Assembly: GCA_014239155.1 (NCBI GenBank)
Contig: JAAZZQ010000068.1
Location: 56,230-120,229 of the forward strand
From: Lachnospiraceae bacterium
Lineage (GTDB): Bacteria; Bacillota; Clostridia; Lachnospirales; Lachnospiraceae
Length of the DNA: 64,000 nucleotides
Reading direction: 5' to 3'
Part shown: positions 35,474 to 44,801 of the stretch, piece by piece
How positions within the stretch are numbered: the stretch's first letter is position 1
Layout: each line of letters opens with the position of its first letter
The notes under the pieces: generated by a model
Told to the model about the DNA's origin: nothing
The model's database searches: none
Seen by the model: only the letters and a program-made list of their open reading frames with translations
Made by a program: the position numbers and the translations under genes

Positions 35474-35953
35474 ATGGATATTTTATTTAGTACTGAAGAG
35501 TATGTGTTTTCTTATAGAGTTGCGGGTATCTGTGTACAAAATAGAAGTGTGCTGTTGCAAAAGCCTACTAATGACACTGCATTTGCGTTTCCCGGCGGGC
35601 ATGTGGCATTTGGGGAAAGCAATGAACAGACTCTTATAAGGGAATTCCAAGAGGAAATCGGTGCTGATATTTCAGTGGGAGATTTGAAGTGGGTAGGAGA
35701 GATTTTCTTTCCGTGGGGCAATAAACCATGTCATCAAATTTGCTTGTACTATACCGTAGAAATTAATTCTAAAAATATTCCAATGGAAGGTATGTTTATG
35801 GGAAAGGAACAATTAGAAGGACAGCAATTTAAGTTGGAGTTTCACTGGGTTCCATTTGAAAAGTTAAAAAGTACAGAAGTCTATCCCACAAATGTTGTAC
35901 AACTTATGAATCATATTGAAGGTGGCGTGCAACATTTTGTTTATAGAGAATAA
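35474..35953 (+). CDS. Nudix hydrolase
   Basis: A 159-residue Nudix enzyme that cleaves nucleoside diphosphate-linked substrates. The Nudix box is complete: G42, E48, then REFQEEIG at 56-63, fitting Gx5Ex7REUxEExGU. FAFPGGHVAFGE precedes it. Start follows GAAAGGA. It stands alone after a 190-base gap. The substrate (oxidised nucleotide, ADP-ribose, nucleotide sugar) cannot be read from the sequence. Confidence 0.87.
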   Translation: MDILFSTEEYVFSYRVAGICVQNRSVLLQKPTNDTAFAFPGGHVAFGESNEQTLIREFQEEIGADISVGDLKWVGEIFFPWGNKPCHQICLYYTVEINSKNIPMEGMFMGKEQLEGQQFKLEFHWVPFEKLKSTEVYPTNVVQLMNHIEGGVQHFVYRE

Positions 35954-36166
35954 GCAGAAAACTCCAATTTATCATAGACATTAAAAGTTTCTGTGTTTAT
36001 AAATTCTTAATACAAGATAAAGTTTTTATATTTAATCTATTTTTAATCTAAACAGCATTTTTCATTAATTTTTATTGTTTATGATGGTATTATCAACAGA
36101 GCACAAAAACAGTGTTCTTCGGTAGAGAATGATAGTACTGGATAAACAATTGAAAGGAGAGAAAAA

Positions 36167-36706
36167 ATGGATAATTTTGAAAAGGTAGAAAAATTAAGAG
36201 AACATGCAAATGTATCCTATGAGGAGGCAAAGCAGGCTTTGGAAAACAGCAACTGGGATATCCTTGACGCCATGATTTACTTAGAACAGAGCGGCAAGGT
36301 ACATGGTCCGGAGCATGCAAGTTACACAACACAGGCAGAGAAAGTAAAGATTAAGTTGGATGAAAAAGAATGCAAATCAACCTTTTCTGATAATCTAAAA
36401 CGATTTGGAGACTGGTGTTTAGGGTTGATTGAGAAAGGAAATAATAATAGTTTCTGTGTGGAGCGAGAGGATAGAGAAATTTTTCGAGTGCCAATTACCT
36501 TGTTGGTGGTATTAATGTTTTTCTCATTTTGGGTAGTCGTTCCACTGTTAGTGATTGGGTTATTTTTTGATATGAGATATCATTTTGCTGGACCAAATGT
36601 CAGAAGCGTAGACATTGATATTAACAAGGCAATGGACAGTGCAGCAGATGCGGCGGAGAGCATTAAAAATGAGTTTGGAAACGGTACAAAACAAGAGGAT
36701 AAATAA
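36167..36706 (+). CDS. DUF4342 protein with UBA-like N-terminus
   Basis: A 179-residue protein. Residues 1-47 (FEKVEKLREHANVSYEEAKQ and ALENSNWDILDAMIYLE) form a UBA/TS-N three-helix domain like that of EF-Ts. A hydrophobic segment at about 106-135 (VPITLLVVLMFFSFWVVVPL) spans the membrane. The combination matches DUF4342. Function is unknown; protein or nucleic-acid binding at the membrane is suggested by the fold. ATG follows AAAGGAGAG. A hairpin terminator follows directly. Confidence 0.8.
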   Translation: MDNFEKVEKLREHANVSYEEAKQALENSNWDILDAMIYLEQSGKVHGPEHASYTTQAEKVKIKLDEKECKSTFSDNLKRFGDWCLGLIEKGNNNSFCVEREDREIFRVPITLLVVLMFFSFWVVVPLLVIGLFFDMRYHFAGPNVRSVDIDINKAMDSAADAAESIKNEFGNGTKQEDK

Positions 36707-36722
36707 TTAGATATGTATGGGG

Positions 36723-36747
36723 CTGGCTATAACAAAATAGCCAGTCT
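36723..36747 (+). terminator. Terminator of the DUF4342 gene
   Basis: CTGGCTAT and ATAGCCAG form a stem with loop AACAAA, followed by TCTCTTTAT, 16 bases after the stop codon. Confidence 0.7.
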
Positions 36748-36842
36748 CTTTATGCACATGGGCACCCAAAAGATATATTGTCAGTGAAGTTGACGGGTAC
36801 TTAACACGTGAGTAGGGGAAAAGTTTTCCCCCTACTTGATTA
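36748..36842 (+). repeat. Palindromic intergenic repeat, copy 2
   Basis: The core AGTAGGGGAAAAGTTTTCCC plus CCTACT (36811-36836) is a near-perfect palindrome, flanked on the left by TTATGCACATGGGCACCC and CACGTG. The same flanks and core occur in reverse orientation at 44214-44272, and the right edge CTACTTGATTAA recurs at 32416. It lies just upstream of a response regulator and might affect its leader. Confidence 0.7.
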
Positions 36843-36880
36843 ATAGATTAAAAAAGTTATTTTACTGTGAGGAGGCAAGG

Positions 36881-37567
36881 ATGGCAATGACCATTTTGAT
36901 TGTGGAGGATGAAGAAAAGATAGGACGTTTTTTGGAGTTAGAGCTTCTACACGAAGGCTATGAGGTGATAAAGGCAGTAAATGGAAGAGACGGATTAGAG
37001 AAGGCACAAAGTGGTAAAGCAGATTTGGTGGTGCTGGATGTAATGCTTCCTGAGTTAAATGGTTTTGAGGTGTTGCGGCGGCTGCGTAAAAATTCAGATA
37101 TTCCTGTTATTATGCTTACAGCCCGCGATGAGGTCATGGATAAGGTTGCGGGATTAGACGGCGGTGCGGACGACTATATGACCAAACCATTTGCCATTGA
37201 GGAATTACTTGCCCGCATCCGTTTGGTGCTCAAAAAGCGTGGTGGTGTGGTCAGTTTGGACAAAAATCAGCTTTGTGTTGGAAAACTTAGGATGGATGTG
37301 CAGCGCTATGAGGTTTCCTACGACGGGAAACAAGTTGAGTTGACACATAGAGAATTTGAACTTTTGCGGGTGTTGCTCGAAAACAAGAATATAGTGATTT
37401 CGAGGGATACTTTACTAGAAAAGGTCTGTGGGTATGATTATATGGGGGAGACAAATATCATTGATGTATATGTACGATATCTTCGGAGCAAGCTTGATGA
37501 TGTGTTTCAGGTAAAAATTATTCAGACAGTGCGGGGAGTGGGGTATTGTATTAAAGATGAAAACTAA
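36881..37567 (+). CDS. OmpR/PhoB-family response regulator
   Basis: A 228-residue regulator. Receiver motifs: acidic pair EDEE at 9-12, phospho-Asp at 53 (VVLDVMLPELNG), LTARDE and YMTKPF. The DNA-binding half is a winged helix ending VRGVGYC. The ATG at 36881 follows GAGGAGG by five bases; the second ATG two codons later is also possible. It resembles ArlR/CssR-type regulators. The kinase gene starts within its last codons. Confidence 0.92.
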   Translation: MAMTILIVEDEEKIGRFLELELLHEGYEVIKAVNGRDGLEKAQSGKADLVVLDVMLPELNGFEVLRRLRKNSDIPVIMLTARDEVMDKVAGLDGGADDYMTKPFAIEELLARIRLVLKKRGGVVSLDKNQLCVGKLRMDVQRYEVSYDGKQVELTHREFELLRVLLENKNIVISRDTLLEKVCGYDYMGETNIIDVYVRYLRSKLDDVFQVKIIQTVRGVGYCIKDEN

Positions 37568-38885
37568 AAAAAAAGAGAATAAAAATAAAGACAGGAAAAA
37601 TACAGACAATAAGAAAAACAAGTCGTTTGATACTGTGCGAGTGACTTCCATTGCGAGAAAAATTAGTCTAAATAATGTTGGACGTATGTTGCTTGCATAT
37701 ATGGGAATGGATATGTTGTTATTGTTGATACTTGTGGCTGTTTTTGTCATAGGCATGGATTTGCAGATGACAGGAAAATTTTCTATCTCTTATAATAGAG
37801 AGTTTTTCTATAATAGGGATTTATGGAAAGTAGGATACATTGTCTCGGATACTACAAATAATATATTGTATCAGGTGCCAATTGGAATTTGGCTTGGGTT
37901 GTTGCGCATTGGAGGATTAATTGTCTTGGCGGCACAAATATTTGATTTGATTACTATGGCTTTTTCCGGGACAACACAGGTGCGCAGAGAACTGCGCCCA
38001 TTAAACCAGATTGCGGCGCGGGCGCAGGAACTGAGTGAGATGGCTTTTGATGAGACAAAATACCACAATCTGGAAAATGCAATAACGAACTTAAAAGTGG
38101 AAGCTATGGAAAATGGAATCCAAATGCACGATAAGGAATTGCAGGGAATTGAAACAGCCTTAAATGGGCTGATCGAACGAATTCGTGCTTCTTACAAACA
38201 ACAAACGCAATTTGTGTCAGACGCTTCACATGAGTTGCGCACACCCATTGCTGTTATACAAGGATATGTCAACATGCTTGACCGATGGGGAAAAGAAGAC
38301 ACGGCAATTCTTGAGGAGTCTATTGAAGCGATAAAAAATGAGGCGAATCATATGCAGAAGTTGGTTGAACAACTTCTGTTTTTGGCAAGAGGAGATTCCA
38401 ATCGGCAAAATCTCGATAGGAAAATTCATAGATTGAACAATATTATGCGAGAGGTCTATGAGGAGTCTTTGATGATAGATGAAAAACACCGTTATCGCTT
38501 TGAGGAGTCGGGAGTCGTTCAGGTGTATGGGGACAGCGATATGTTAAAACAGTCGGCAAGAATATTGATTGATAATGCTGCAAAATACACAAAACAGGGA
38601 GAGGAGATTTTGATCCGTGTGGGTGCATGGAAGGATGGAGCGCCATTTTATGGTATACAGGATAGCGGGATTGGTATGTCACAGGAGGATGTGAGTCATG
38701 CATTTGACCGCTTTTATCGGGCTGATTCTGTGCGAAACAGTAAGACGGGGGGCACAGGACTTGGTCTTTCGATTGCGAAATGGATTGTCGACAAGCATCA
38801 AGGATATTATGACATTATAAGCCGAGAAGGATTGGGAACACGATTTAGCGTGGTGTTTCCTGCTGTAGATGAGTTGCACTCCTAA
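37557..38885 (+). CDS. Sensor histidine kinase
   Basis: A 442-residue membrane kinase. The first 40 residues are strongly basic; hydrophobic segments lie at about 43-68 and 110-137, with a loop of some 40 residues outside. After a HAMP-like linker the acceptor motif SDASHELRTPIAVIQG has His at 225; ILIDNAAKYT, DSGIGMS and TGGTGLGLSIAK form the ATP-binding site. It overlaps the response regulator gene by 11 bases. ArlS-like by general layout; signal unknown. A perfect 11-bp hairpin containing the stop codon ends the operon. Confidence 0.92.
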   Translation: MKTKKKENKNKDRKNTDNKKNKSFDTVRVTSIARKISLNNVGRMLLAYMGMDMLLLLILVAVFVIGMDLQMTGKFSISYNREFFYNRDLWKVGYIVSDTTNNILYQVPIGIWLGLLRIGGLIVLAAQIFDLITMAFSGTTQVRRELRPLNQIAARAQELSEMAFDETKYHNLENAITNLKVEAMENGIQMHDKELQGIETALNGLIERIRASYKQQTQFVSDASHELRTPIAVIQGYVNMLDRWGKEDTAILEESIEAIKNEANHMQKLVEQLLFLARGDSNRQNLDRKIHRLNNIMREVYEESLMIDEKHRYRFEESGVVQVYGDSDMLKQSARILIDNAAKYTKQGEEILIRVGAWKDGAPFYGIQDSGIGMSQEDVSHAFDRFYRADSVRNSKTGGTGLGLSIAKWIVDKHQGYYDIISREGLGTRFSVVFPAVDELHS

Positions 38886-38899
38886 AAGTTTTAGGAGTG
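38877..38899 (+). terminator. Terminator overlapping the kinase stop codon
   Basis: CACTCCTAAAA and TTTTAGGAGTG are a perfect 11-bp inverted repeat around a single G, followed by TAATTTATTTT. The TAA stop lies in the left arm. Confidence 0.7.
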
Positions 38900-39053
38900 T
38901 AATTTATTTTCATCTTTTTTAAATTCTGTGAAAAGCTAAAAAACTGCGTAGTGACTTGATAATTGGTTTGGGGTGTAACTTCAAAAATAAAAGAGAACTT
39001 GCCATTGGATATGCCGTCATATATAATAGGAATAGGAAAGAAGGGAATTGTTT

Positions 39054-39467
39054 ATGTGGTTCATATTTGCGTTGTTGTCCGCAGTGTTTGCGGCACTGAC
39101 TTCTATATTGGCAAAAGTTGGAATTACGGGAGTGAACTCGAATCTTGCAACTGCCATTAGGACAGTAGTTGTAGTGGTGATGGCATGGGGGATGGTATTT
39201 TTGACAAATGTCCAGGGTGGTATCATGCAGATAGGAAGAAAGAGCTGGATTTTTCTTATTTTATCTGGGCTTGCAACAGGTGCATCTTGGCTGTGTTACT
39301 ACCGTGCGTTGCAAATTGGGGAGGTTTCAAAAGTTGTTCCAGTTGATAAATTGAGTGTTGTTATTACGCTAGTGCTTGGATTTGTATTTTTGCATGAGCG
39401 ATTTAGTGCCAAATCACTGATTGGGTGTATTTTGATTGGTGCGGGAACATTAGTGATGGTGTTTTAA
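39054..39467 (+). CDS. EamA-domain (single-repeat) transporter-like protein
   Basis: A 137-residue membrane protein with about four to five helices, equal to one EamA repeat. LSAVFAALTSILAKVGITGV, then WLCYYRALQIGEVSKVVPVD and LHERFSAKSLIGCILIGAG are the family hallmarks. Most DMT transporters have two such repeats, so this one probably dimerises. The ATG at 39054 follows AGGAAAGAAGGG; a TTG six bases upstream is also in frame. Substrate unknown. Confidence 0.85.
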   Translation: MWFIFALLSAVFAALTSILAKVGITGVNSNLATAIRTVVVVVMAWGMVFLTNVQGGIMQIGRKSWIFLILSGLATGASWLCYYRALQIGEVSKVVPVDKLSVVITLVLGFVFLHERFSAKSLIGCILIGAGTLVMVF

Positions 39468-39591
39468 ATTTTATAAAAAAGTATGGAATAACTTTGCGAA
39501 AATGTTTTATAGAGTTGTAAGAACTATTTCGCATAAATTTATGACAGAAGGTTTAGGGATAACAAAGTACATCTGATAACAGGAGGAGACT

Positions 39592-42500
39592 ATGGCATTT
39601 ACACATCTGCATGTGCATACGGAGTATAGTTTACTTGATGGCTCTAACAAAATTAAGGAATATGTCAAGCGTGTAAAGGAGCTTGGCATGGATAGTGCGG
39701 CAATTACAGATCATGGCGTTATGTATGGTGTGATTGATTTTTATAAGGAAGCGAAGGCAAATGGTATTAAGCCAATTCTTGGGTGTGAGGTTTATGTTGC
39801 ACCCAACTCACGTTTTGATAAGGAAATCGGTGGAGGCGAGGACCGATATCATCATTTGGTATTATTGGCGGAAAACAATGTCGGTTATGCTAATTTAATG
39901 AAGATTGTAAGCAAGGGTTTTACGGAGGGATATTACTATAAACCGCGTGTAGATATGGAAGTTTTAGAGCAATATCATGAGGGTGTTATCGCACTCTCTG
40001 CCTGTCTTGCGGGCGAGGTACCAAAGCTGCTGGCAAGGGGATTGTATCAGGAGGCAAAAAAGATAGCGCTTAAATATGAGCAATGTTTTGGCAAGGGTAA
40101 CTATTTCTTTGAGTTGCAGGATCACGGCATTACAGACCAGAGGACAGTTAACACAGCACTGTTGCGATTAAGCAAGGAGATGGACATACCACTTGTGGCG
40201 ACAAATGATATTCATTATACACTTGCGGAGGATGCTCAGTCACATGATATTCTACTTTGCATACAGACTGCAAAAAAGGTTTCAGATGAAGACCGAATGC
40301 GCTATGAGGGAGGGCAGTATTATGTCAAGAGTGAGCTTGAGATGCGCGAACTGTTTCCCTATGCGCAGCAGGCGATTGACAATACAGCATTAATAGCGGA
40401 TCGCTGTAATGTAGAAATTGAGTTTGGCGTGACAAAATTGCCTAAATTTGAGGTGCCAGAGGGATATGATTCGTGGAGTTATCTCAATAAACTCTGCACG
40501 GATGGTGTAAATGAACGTTATCCGAATGATGATGGTGATATTCGGGAAAAGCTAGACTATGAACTTGGCGTAATTCAGAAGATGGGGTATGTTGATTATT
40601 TTCTAATTGTTTGGGATTTTATTAATTGGGCACGGGAACATGATATTCCAGTTGGACCGGGGCGCGGCTCAGCGGCAGGAAGCATTGTATCATATTGTCT
40701 TCATATTACAAATATTGACCCAATACGTTATAGCCTATTGTTTGAACGCTTTTTAAATCCAGAACGCGTTTCTATGCCAGATATTGATATTGATTTTTGC
40801 TATGAGCGAAGGCAGGAAGTGATTGATTATGTCAGTGAAAAATATGGACATGACAAGGTGGTACAAATTGTCACATTTGGTACAATGGCTGCAAAGGGTG
40901 TGATACGTGATGTTGGGCGCGCGTTGGATCTTCCATACAATTATGTGGATGGAATAGCAAAGATGATACCAAATGAAGGCAATGCGCCAGCTAGCATTAC
41001 GCGGGCATTGGAGATGAATCCTGAGTTTCGCACGCTGTACCAACAAGATGAACAGGTTCGATATCTCATTGATATGTGTAAAAGATTGGAGGGGCTACCG
41101 CGCCACACTTCTATGCATGCGGCGGGAGTAGTTATCTGTCAGAAACCAGCGGATGAGTTTGTACCGTTGTCTCGCGGAAGTGATGGTGCTATCACAACAC
41201 AGTTTACAATGACTACAATTGAAGAGCTAGGACTGCTAAAAATGGACTTTTTGGGATTGCGCACCTTGACTGTAATTAAAGATGCCGTAAACAATGTGGA
41301 GAAAACCACAGGCGTTCATATTGATGTGGATCATATTGACTATGATGACAAAAAGGTTTTGACTTCTCTTGGGACTGGAAAGACGGACGGCGTGTTCCAG
41401 CTTGAAAGTCAGGGTATGAAAAACTTTATGAAGGAGTTAAAGCCTCAAAATCTTGAGGATATTATTGCAGGTATTTCGCTCTATCGTCCGGGACCTATGG
41501 ATTTTATCCCTGCATATATTCGTGGAAAGAATAATCACAATGCTGTCACTTATGCATGCCCGCAATTGGAGCCAATTTTGGCACCCACATATGGTTGTAT
41601 TGTCTATCAGGAACAGGTGATGCAGATTGTACGTGATCTTGGTGGATATACTTTGGGACGCAGTGACTTAGTACGCCGTGCAATGAGCAAGAAAAAACAG
41701 TATGTGATGGAACAGGAGCGCAAAAATTTTGTGCATGGTAATGCTGAGGAGGGTGTGCCGGGGTGTGTGGCATGTGGTATTTCAGAGGCAGTGGCTGATC
41801 AGATATATGGAACAATGATGGATTTTGCAAAGTATGCGTTTAACAAGTCTCATGCGGCGTGCTATGCAGTTGTTGCTTACCAAACAGCATATCTAAAATA
41901 CTATTATCCAGTGGAGTTTATGGCAGCCCTTTTGACATCGGTAATAGACAATGCCTCCAAAGTGTCAGAGTACATTATGGTTTGCAAGAGCATGGGAATT
42001 GAAATTCTACCGCCAGATATCAATGAAGGAGAAAGCGGATTTTCCGTGTCAAACGGTGCAATTCGCTATGCGTTAAACGCGATTAAGAGTGTTGGAAAAA
42101 CGGTTATTGATGGAATTACGATCGAGCGAAAAGCACATGGAAAATATCAGGATTTGAAAGATTTTATTGAGCGTACACAGGGCGTTGATGTCAATAAGCG
42201 CGCGATTGAGAATTTTATTAAGGCAGGTGCATTTGATAGTTTTGGTGCAACCAGAAAACAGCTTATGAGTGTCTATGCGCAGATCCTTGACAGCATTGTA
42301 CATACCAGACGCGGTGTGATGGCAGGGCAGATATCATTGTTTGATATTGTTTCAGAGGAGGACAAGAAGGAGCTTGAAATTCCAATGCCCAACGTTGGGG
42401 AATATGAGAAGGAGCTATTACTTAGCTTTGAGAAAGAAGTGCTGGGCTTTTATGTCAGTGGACATCCAATGGAAGAATATCAGACTTTATGGGAAAAGCG

Positions 42501-43050
42501 TATCACAGTAAAGACTTCGGATTTTTATCTTGATGAGGAGACAGGACAGACGCATGTGGAGGATAATGCAAAGGCAGTGATTGGTGGTATGATTATGGAT
42601 AAAAAGATAAAATATACCAAGCAGGATAAGATTATGGCATTTCTCACACTGGAAGATTTGGTGGGCAGTGTGGAGGTCGTGGTATTTCCAAATGCATATG
42701 AAAAGTATTCGTCAAAACTTTTGGAAGAAAATAAGGTTTTTATTGAGGGTAGAGTGAAGGTGGAAGATGAGCGCGACGGCAAATTAATTTGCGAGCAGAT
42801 TACTGCATTTGATGAAATTCCAAGAAAGGTTTGGTTAAAGTTTCCAGATATGAATACCTATGTCAGCAAGGAGGCTGTTTTATTTGACGCGATTTATGAA
42901 TCAGAGGGGATAGACAATGTTATTATATATATAGAAGAAACACGTCAAAAAAAGATGTTGCCACCAAATCGAAACATAAAGGCAGACAGAGCAGTTCTTG
43001 ACAAGTTGCGAATGCTATTTGGGGAGGAGAATGTGAAAGTGGTCGGATAA
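39592..43050 (+). CDS. dnaE: DNA polymerase III alpha subunit (DnaE)
   Basis: A 1152-residue C-family DNA polymerase. The N-terminal PHP domain starts FTHLHVHTEYSLLDG and has ITDHG and LVATNDIHY. The palm has PGRGSAAGSIVSYCL and PDIDIDF with catalytic Asp at 397, 399 and 401; later MHAAGVVI, GLRTLTVIKDA and PGPMDFIPAYI are family signatures. A helix-hairpin-helix segment (about 830) and an OB fold (KIMAFLTLEDLVGSVEVVVF) follow. Firmicutes also have PolC, so this is the lagging-strand/repair-type DnaE. Start follows ACAGGAGGAG; pfkA lies downstream in the usual clostridial order. Confidence 0.97.
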   Translation: MAFTHLHVHTEYSLLDGSNKIKEYVKRVKELGMDSAAITDHGVMYGVIDFYKEAKANGIKPILGCEVYVAPNSRFDKEIGGGEDRYHHLVLLAENNVGYANLMKIVSKGFTEGYYYKPRVDMEVLEQYHEGVIALSACLAGEVPKLLARGLYQEAKKIALKYEQCFGKGNYFFELQDHGITDQRTVNTALLRLSKEMDIPLVATNDIHYTLAEDAQSHDILLCIQTAKKVSDEDRMRYEGGQYYVKSELEMRELFPYAQQAIDNTALIADRCNVEIEFGVTKLPKFEVPEGYDSWSYLNKLCTDGVNERYPNDDGDIREKLDYELGVIQKMGYVDYFLIVWDFINWAREHDIPVGPGRGSAAGSIVSYCLHITNIDPIRYSLLFERFLNPERVSMPDIDIDFCYERRQEVIDYVSEKYGHDKVVQIVTFGTMAAKGVIRDVGRALDLPYNYVDGIAKMIPNEGNAPASITRALEMNPEFRTLYQQDEQVRYLIDMCKRLEGLPRHTSMHAAGVVICQKPADEFVPLSRGSDGAITTQFTMTTIEELGLLKMDFLGLRTLTVIKDAVNNVEKTTGVHIDVDHIDYDDKKVLTSLGTGKTDGVFQLESQGMKNFMKELKPQNLEDIIAGISLYRPGPMDFIPAYIRGKNNHNAVTYACPQLEPILAPTYGCIVYQEQVMQIVRDLGGYTLGRSDLVRRAMSKKKQYVMEQERKNFVHGNAEEGVPGCVACGISEAVADQIYGTMMDFAKYAFNKSHAACYAVVAYQTAYLKYYYPVEFMAALLTSVIDNASKVSEYIMVCKSMGIEILPPDINEGESGFSVSNGAIRYALNAIKSVGKTVIDGITIERKAHGKYQDLKDFIERTQGVDVNKRAIENFIKAGAFDSFGATRKQLMSVYAQILDSIVHTRRGVMAGQISLFDIVSEEDKKELEIPMPNVGEYEKELLLSFEKEVLGFYVSGHPMEEYQTLWEKRITVKTSDFYLDEETGQTHVEDNAKAVIGGMIMDKKIKYTKQDKIMAFLTLEDLVGSVEVVVFPNAYEKYSSKLLEENKVFIEGRVKVEDERDGKLICEQITAFDEIPRKVWLKFPDMNTYVSKEAVLFDAIYESEGIDNVIIYIEETRQKKMLPPNRNIKADRAVLDKLRMLFGEENVKVVG

Positions 43051-43221
43051 GATTTGATAAAAAATTATCAATAAATATTGTAATATAAGAAAAAAAGGTT
43101 TAAAATATTTATGATTGCGACAGGGAATCTTTTCGCGGATGATACAGATTATATAATGCAAAAATGTTTTAAGCTTGCAGGCAAAACAAGGGGATATTTT
43201 TATATAACAGGAGGTAAAACA

Positions 43222-44196
43222 ATGTCTAGTGAAATCAAGACGATAGGTGTATTGACAAGCGGGGGGGATGCACCGGGAATGAATGCTGCAATTCGTGCAG
43301 TGGTAAGAAAGGCTTTGACGAACAATGTAAAGGTGAAGGGAATCAAGCGTGGCTATATGGGACTTCTCAATGAGGAGATTGTTGACATGCAGGCATACAG
43401 CGTGGCTGATATTATCCAAAAGGGCGGCACAATCCTTGGAACGGCGAGATGTCTTGAATTTAAGGAAGAGAATATACAACAGATGGCTGTGGAAATTTGC
43501 CGTAAACATGGGATTGATGGGCTTGTTGTGATTGGCGGAGATGGTTCTTACAGGGGGGCGCAAGGACTTGCAAGACATGGTATCAATACGGTTGGTGTGC
43601 CGGGAACAATTGACCTTGATATTGCATGTACAGAGTACACAATTGGATTTGATACAGCAATCAATACGGCGATGGAGGCGATTGATAAGGTAAGGGATAC
43701 CTCTTCTTCTCACGAGCGCTGCTCTATCATTGAGGTTATGGGAAGACATGCTGGGTATATCGCACTCTGGACGGGTGTTGCCAACGGTGCGGAAGATATC
43801 CTTATTCCAGAGAAATATAATTATGATGAACAGGAATTGATTAACAATATTGTCAGAAGCAGAAAGAAAGGAAAGACGCACCATCTTATTGTCAATGCCG
43901 AGGGAATTGGTCATTCTACATCAATGGCAAAGAGAATTGAGGCGGCTACAGGAATTGAGACAAGGGCGACGATACTTGGCTATCTACAGCGTGGCGGCAA
44001 TCCGACTTGTAAGGACAGATTTTACGCATCGATTATGGGTGCATATGCAGCCGATATCTTGTGTGATGGCAAGTCAAATAGAGTTGTGGCGTACAAACAT
44101 GGTTCTTTTGTGGATTATGATATTGAGGAAGCACTAAATATGAAAAAGGGAATTGACGAATATCAGTTTGATATTTGCCGGAAGTTGTCCAGATAA
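43222..44196 (+). CDS. pfkA: ATP-dependent 6-phosphofructokinase
   Basis: A 324-residue glycolytic enzyme converting fructose 6-phosphate to the 1,6-bisphosphate. GVLTSGGDAPGMNAAIRA starts the ATP site and VIGGDGSYRGAQGL carries the Gly that marks ATP rather than pyrophosphate use; PGTIDLDIACTEYTIGFDTA is the substrate loop. The usual TIDND reads TIDLD here, a conservative oddity next to retained Asp residues. EVMGRHAGYIA and LGYLQRGGNPTCKDR follow. ATG at 43222 follows ACAGGAGG; a longer upstream frame has no ribosome site. With class III FBPase at 26562, both arms of the cycle are in this window. Confidence 0.95.
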   Translation: MSSEIKTIGVLTSGGDAPGMNAAIRAVVRKALTNNVKVKGIKRGYMGLLNEEIVDMQAYSVADIIQKGGTILGTARCLEFKEENIQQMAVEICRKHGIDGLVVIGGDGSYRGAQGLARHGINTVGVPGTIDLDIACTEYTIGFDTAINTAMEAIDKVRDTSSSHERCSIIEVMGRHAGYIALWTGVANGAEDILIPEKYNYDEQELINNIVRSRKKGKTHHLIVNAEGIGHSTSMAKRIEAATGIETRATILGYLQRGGNPTCKDRFYASIMGAYAADILCDGKSNRVVAYKHGSFVDYDIEEALNMKKGIDEYQFDICRKLSR

Positions 44197-44213
44197 GGAA
44201 TTTTACAGATATG

Positions 44214-44272
44214 AATCGAGTAGGGGAAAAATTTTCCCCTACTCACGCGCCGGGCGTCCATGTGCATAAAAA
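44214..44272 (-). repeat. Palindromic intergenic repeat, copy 3
   Basis: GAGTAGGGGAAAA and TTTTCCCCTACTC (44218-44244) form a perfect 13-bp stem around one base. On the minus strand the flanks read TTATGCACATGGACGCCC and GCGTGAG, matching copy 2 at 36748-36842. It lies directly after pfkA. Confidence 0.75.
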
Positions 44273-44304
44273 AGTCAAACATATTTTAATGTTTGGCTTT
44301 TTTT
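44272..44304 (+). terminator. Rho-independent terminator after pfkA
   Basis: AAGTCAAACAT pairs with ATGTTTGGCTT (one G-T pair) and is followed by seven T residues. Confidence 0.85.
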
Positions 44305-44801
44305 GTGCAGACCTATGCAGAGGAAATAAGCTGCTATAGCGGCGCACGGTGTGTATGGAAGATAAACCATGACTTTGTTATACATATGGATATACAAATG
44401 AAATCTGTTAACAAGAAATAATTTAAACGAAGTCCTGTCTGAACAGTAACATTGTTTTAATCTGCATATATGAAGTGATTTCACAGTAAACGCAAGCTTT
44501 ATGAAGATTTTATAAACAGATATTCTTTATATGTGATTTTGGCACTTTGAATTTTATTTTTTTGATTTCCAAGTTTTTATAGTGATATAACAGGATGTTA
44601 GCTCTTGTGTCATTTCAATAAAAAAGGCTTACAATCTTTGTTAAAAACGTAGACATGGGTTTATCGTGGAAATGATTTGCGATACTCTTGTTTTATATAG
44701 TAAAAGTGATATAATTAACATTGGTCTGTAAAAGCACCGTAAAAATAATGGATACAGTGCCTAAAGCCTTAAAAATAATAAAAATAAAGGATAAAAATAT
44801 T

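Larger units (their letters stand above)
44197..44801. other. Intergenic region with palindromic repeat and terminator
   Basis: No gene is seen. The first 110 bases hold repeat copy 3 and a strong terminator; the remaining approximately 500 bases form the leader of ktrB, in which no ydaO-type or other known riboswitch motif was recognised by eye. Confidence 0.55.

Noticed and set aside
43015..43914. Long minus-strand reading frame overlapping pfkA
   Set aside because: It is antisense to a clear pfkA gene, has no family match or ribosome site, and is rich in Cys/His/Ile as expected for a shadow frame.
44305..44801. Cyclic di-AMP (ydaO) riboswitch in the ktrB leader
   Set aside because: The leader is long enough and the gene is a usual target, but no recognisable conserved ydaO motif was found by eye.
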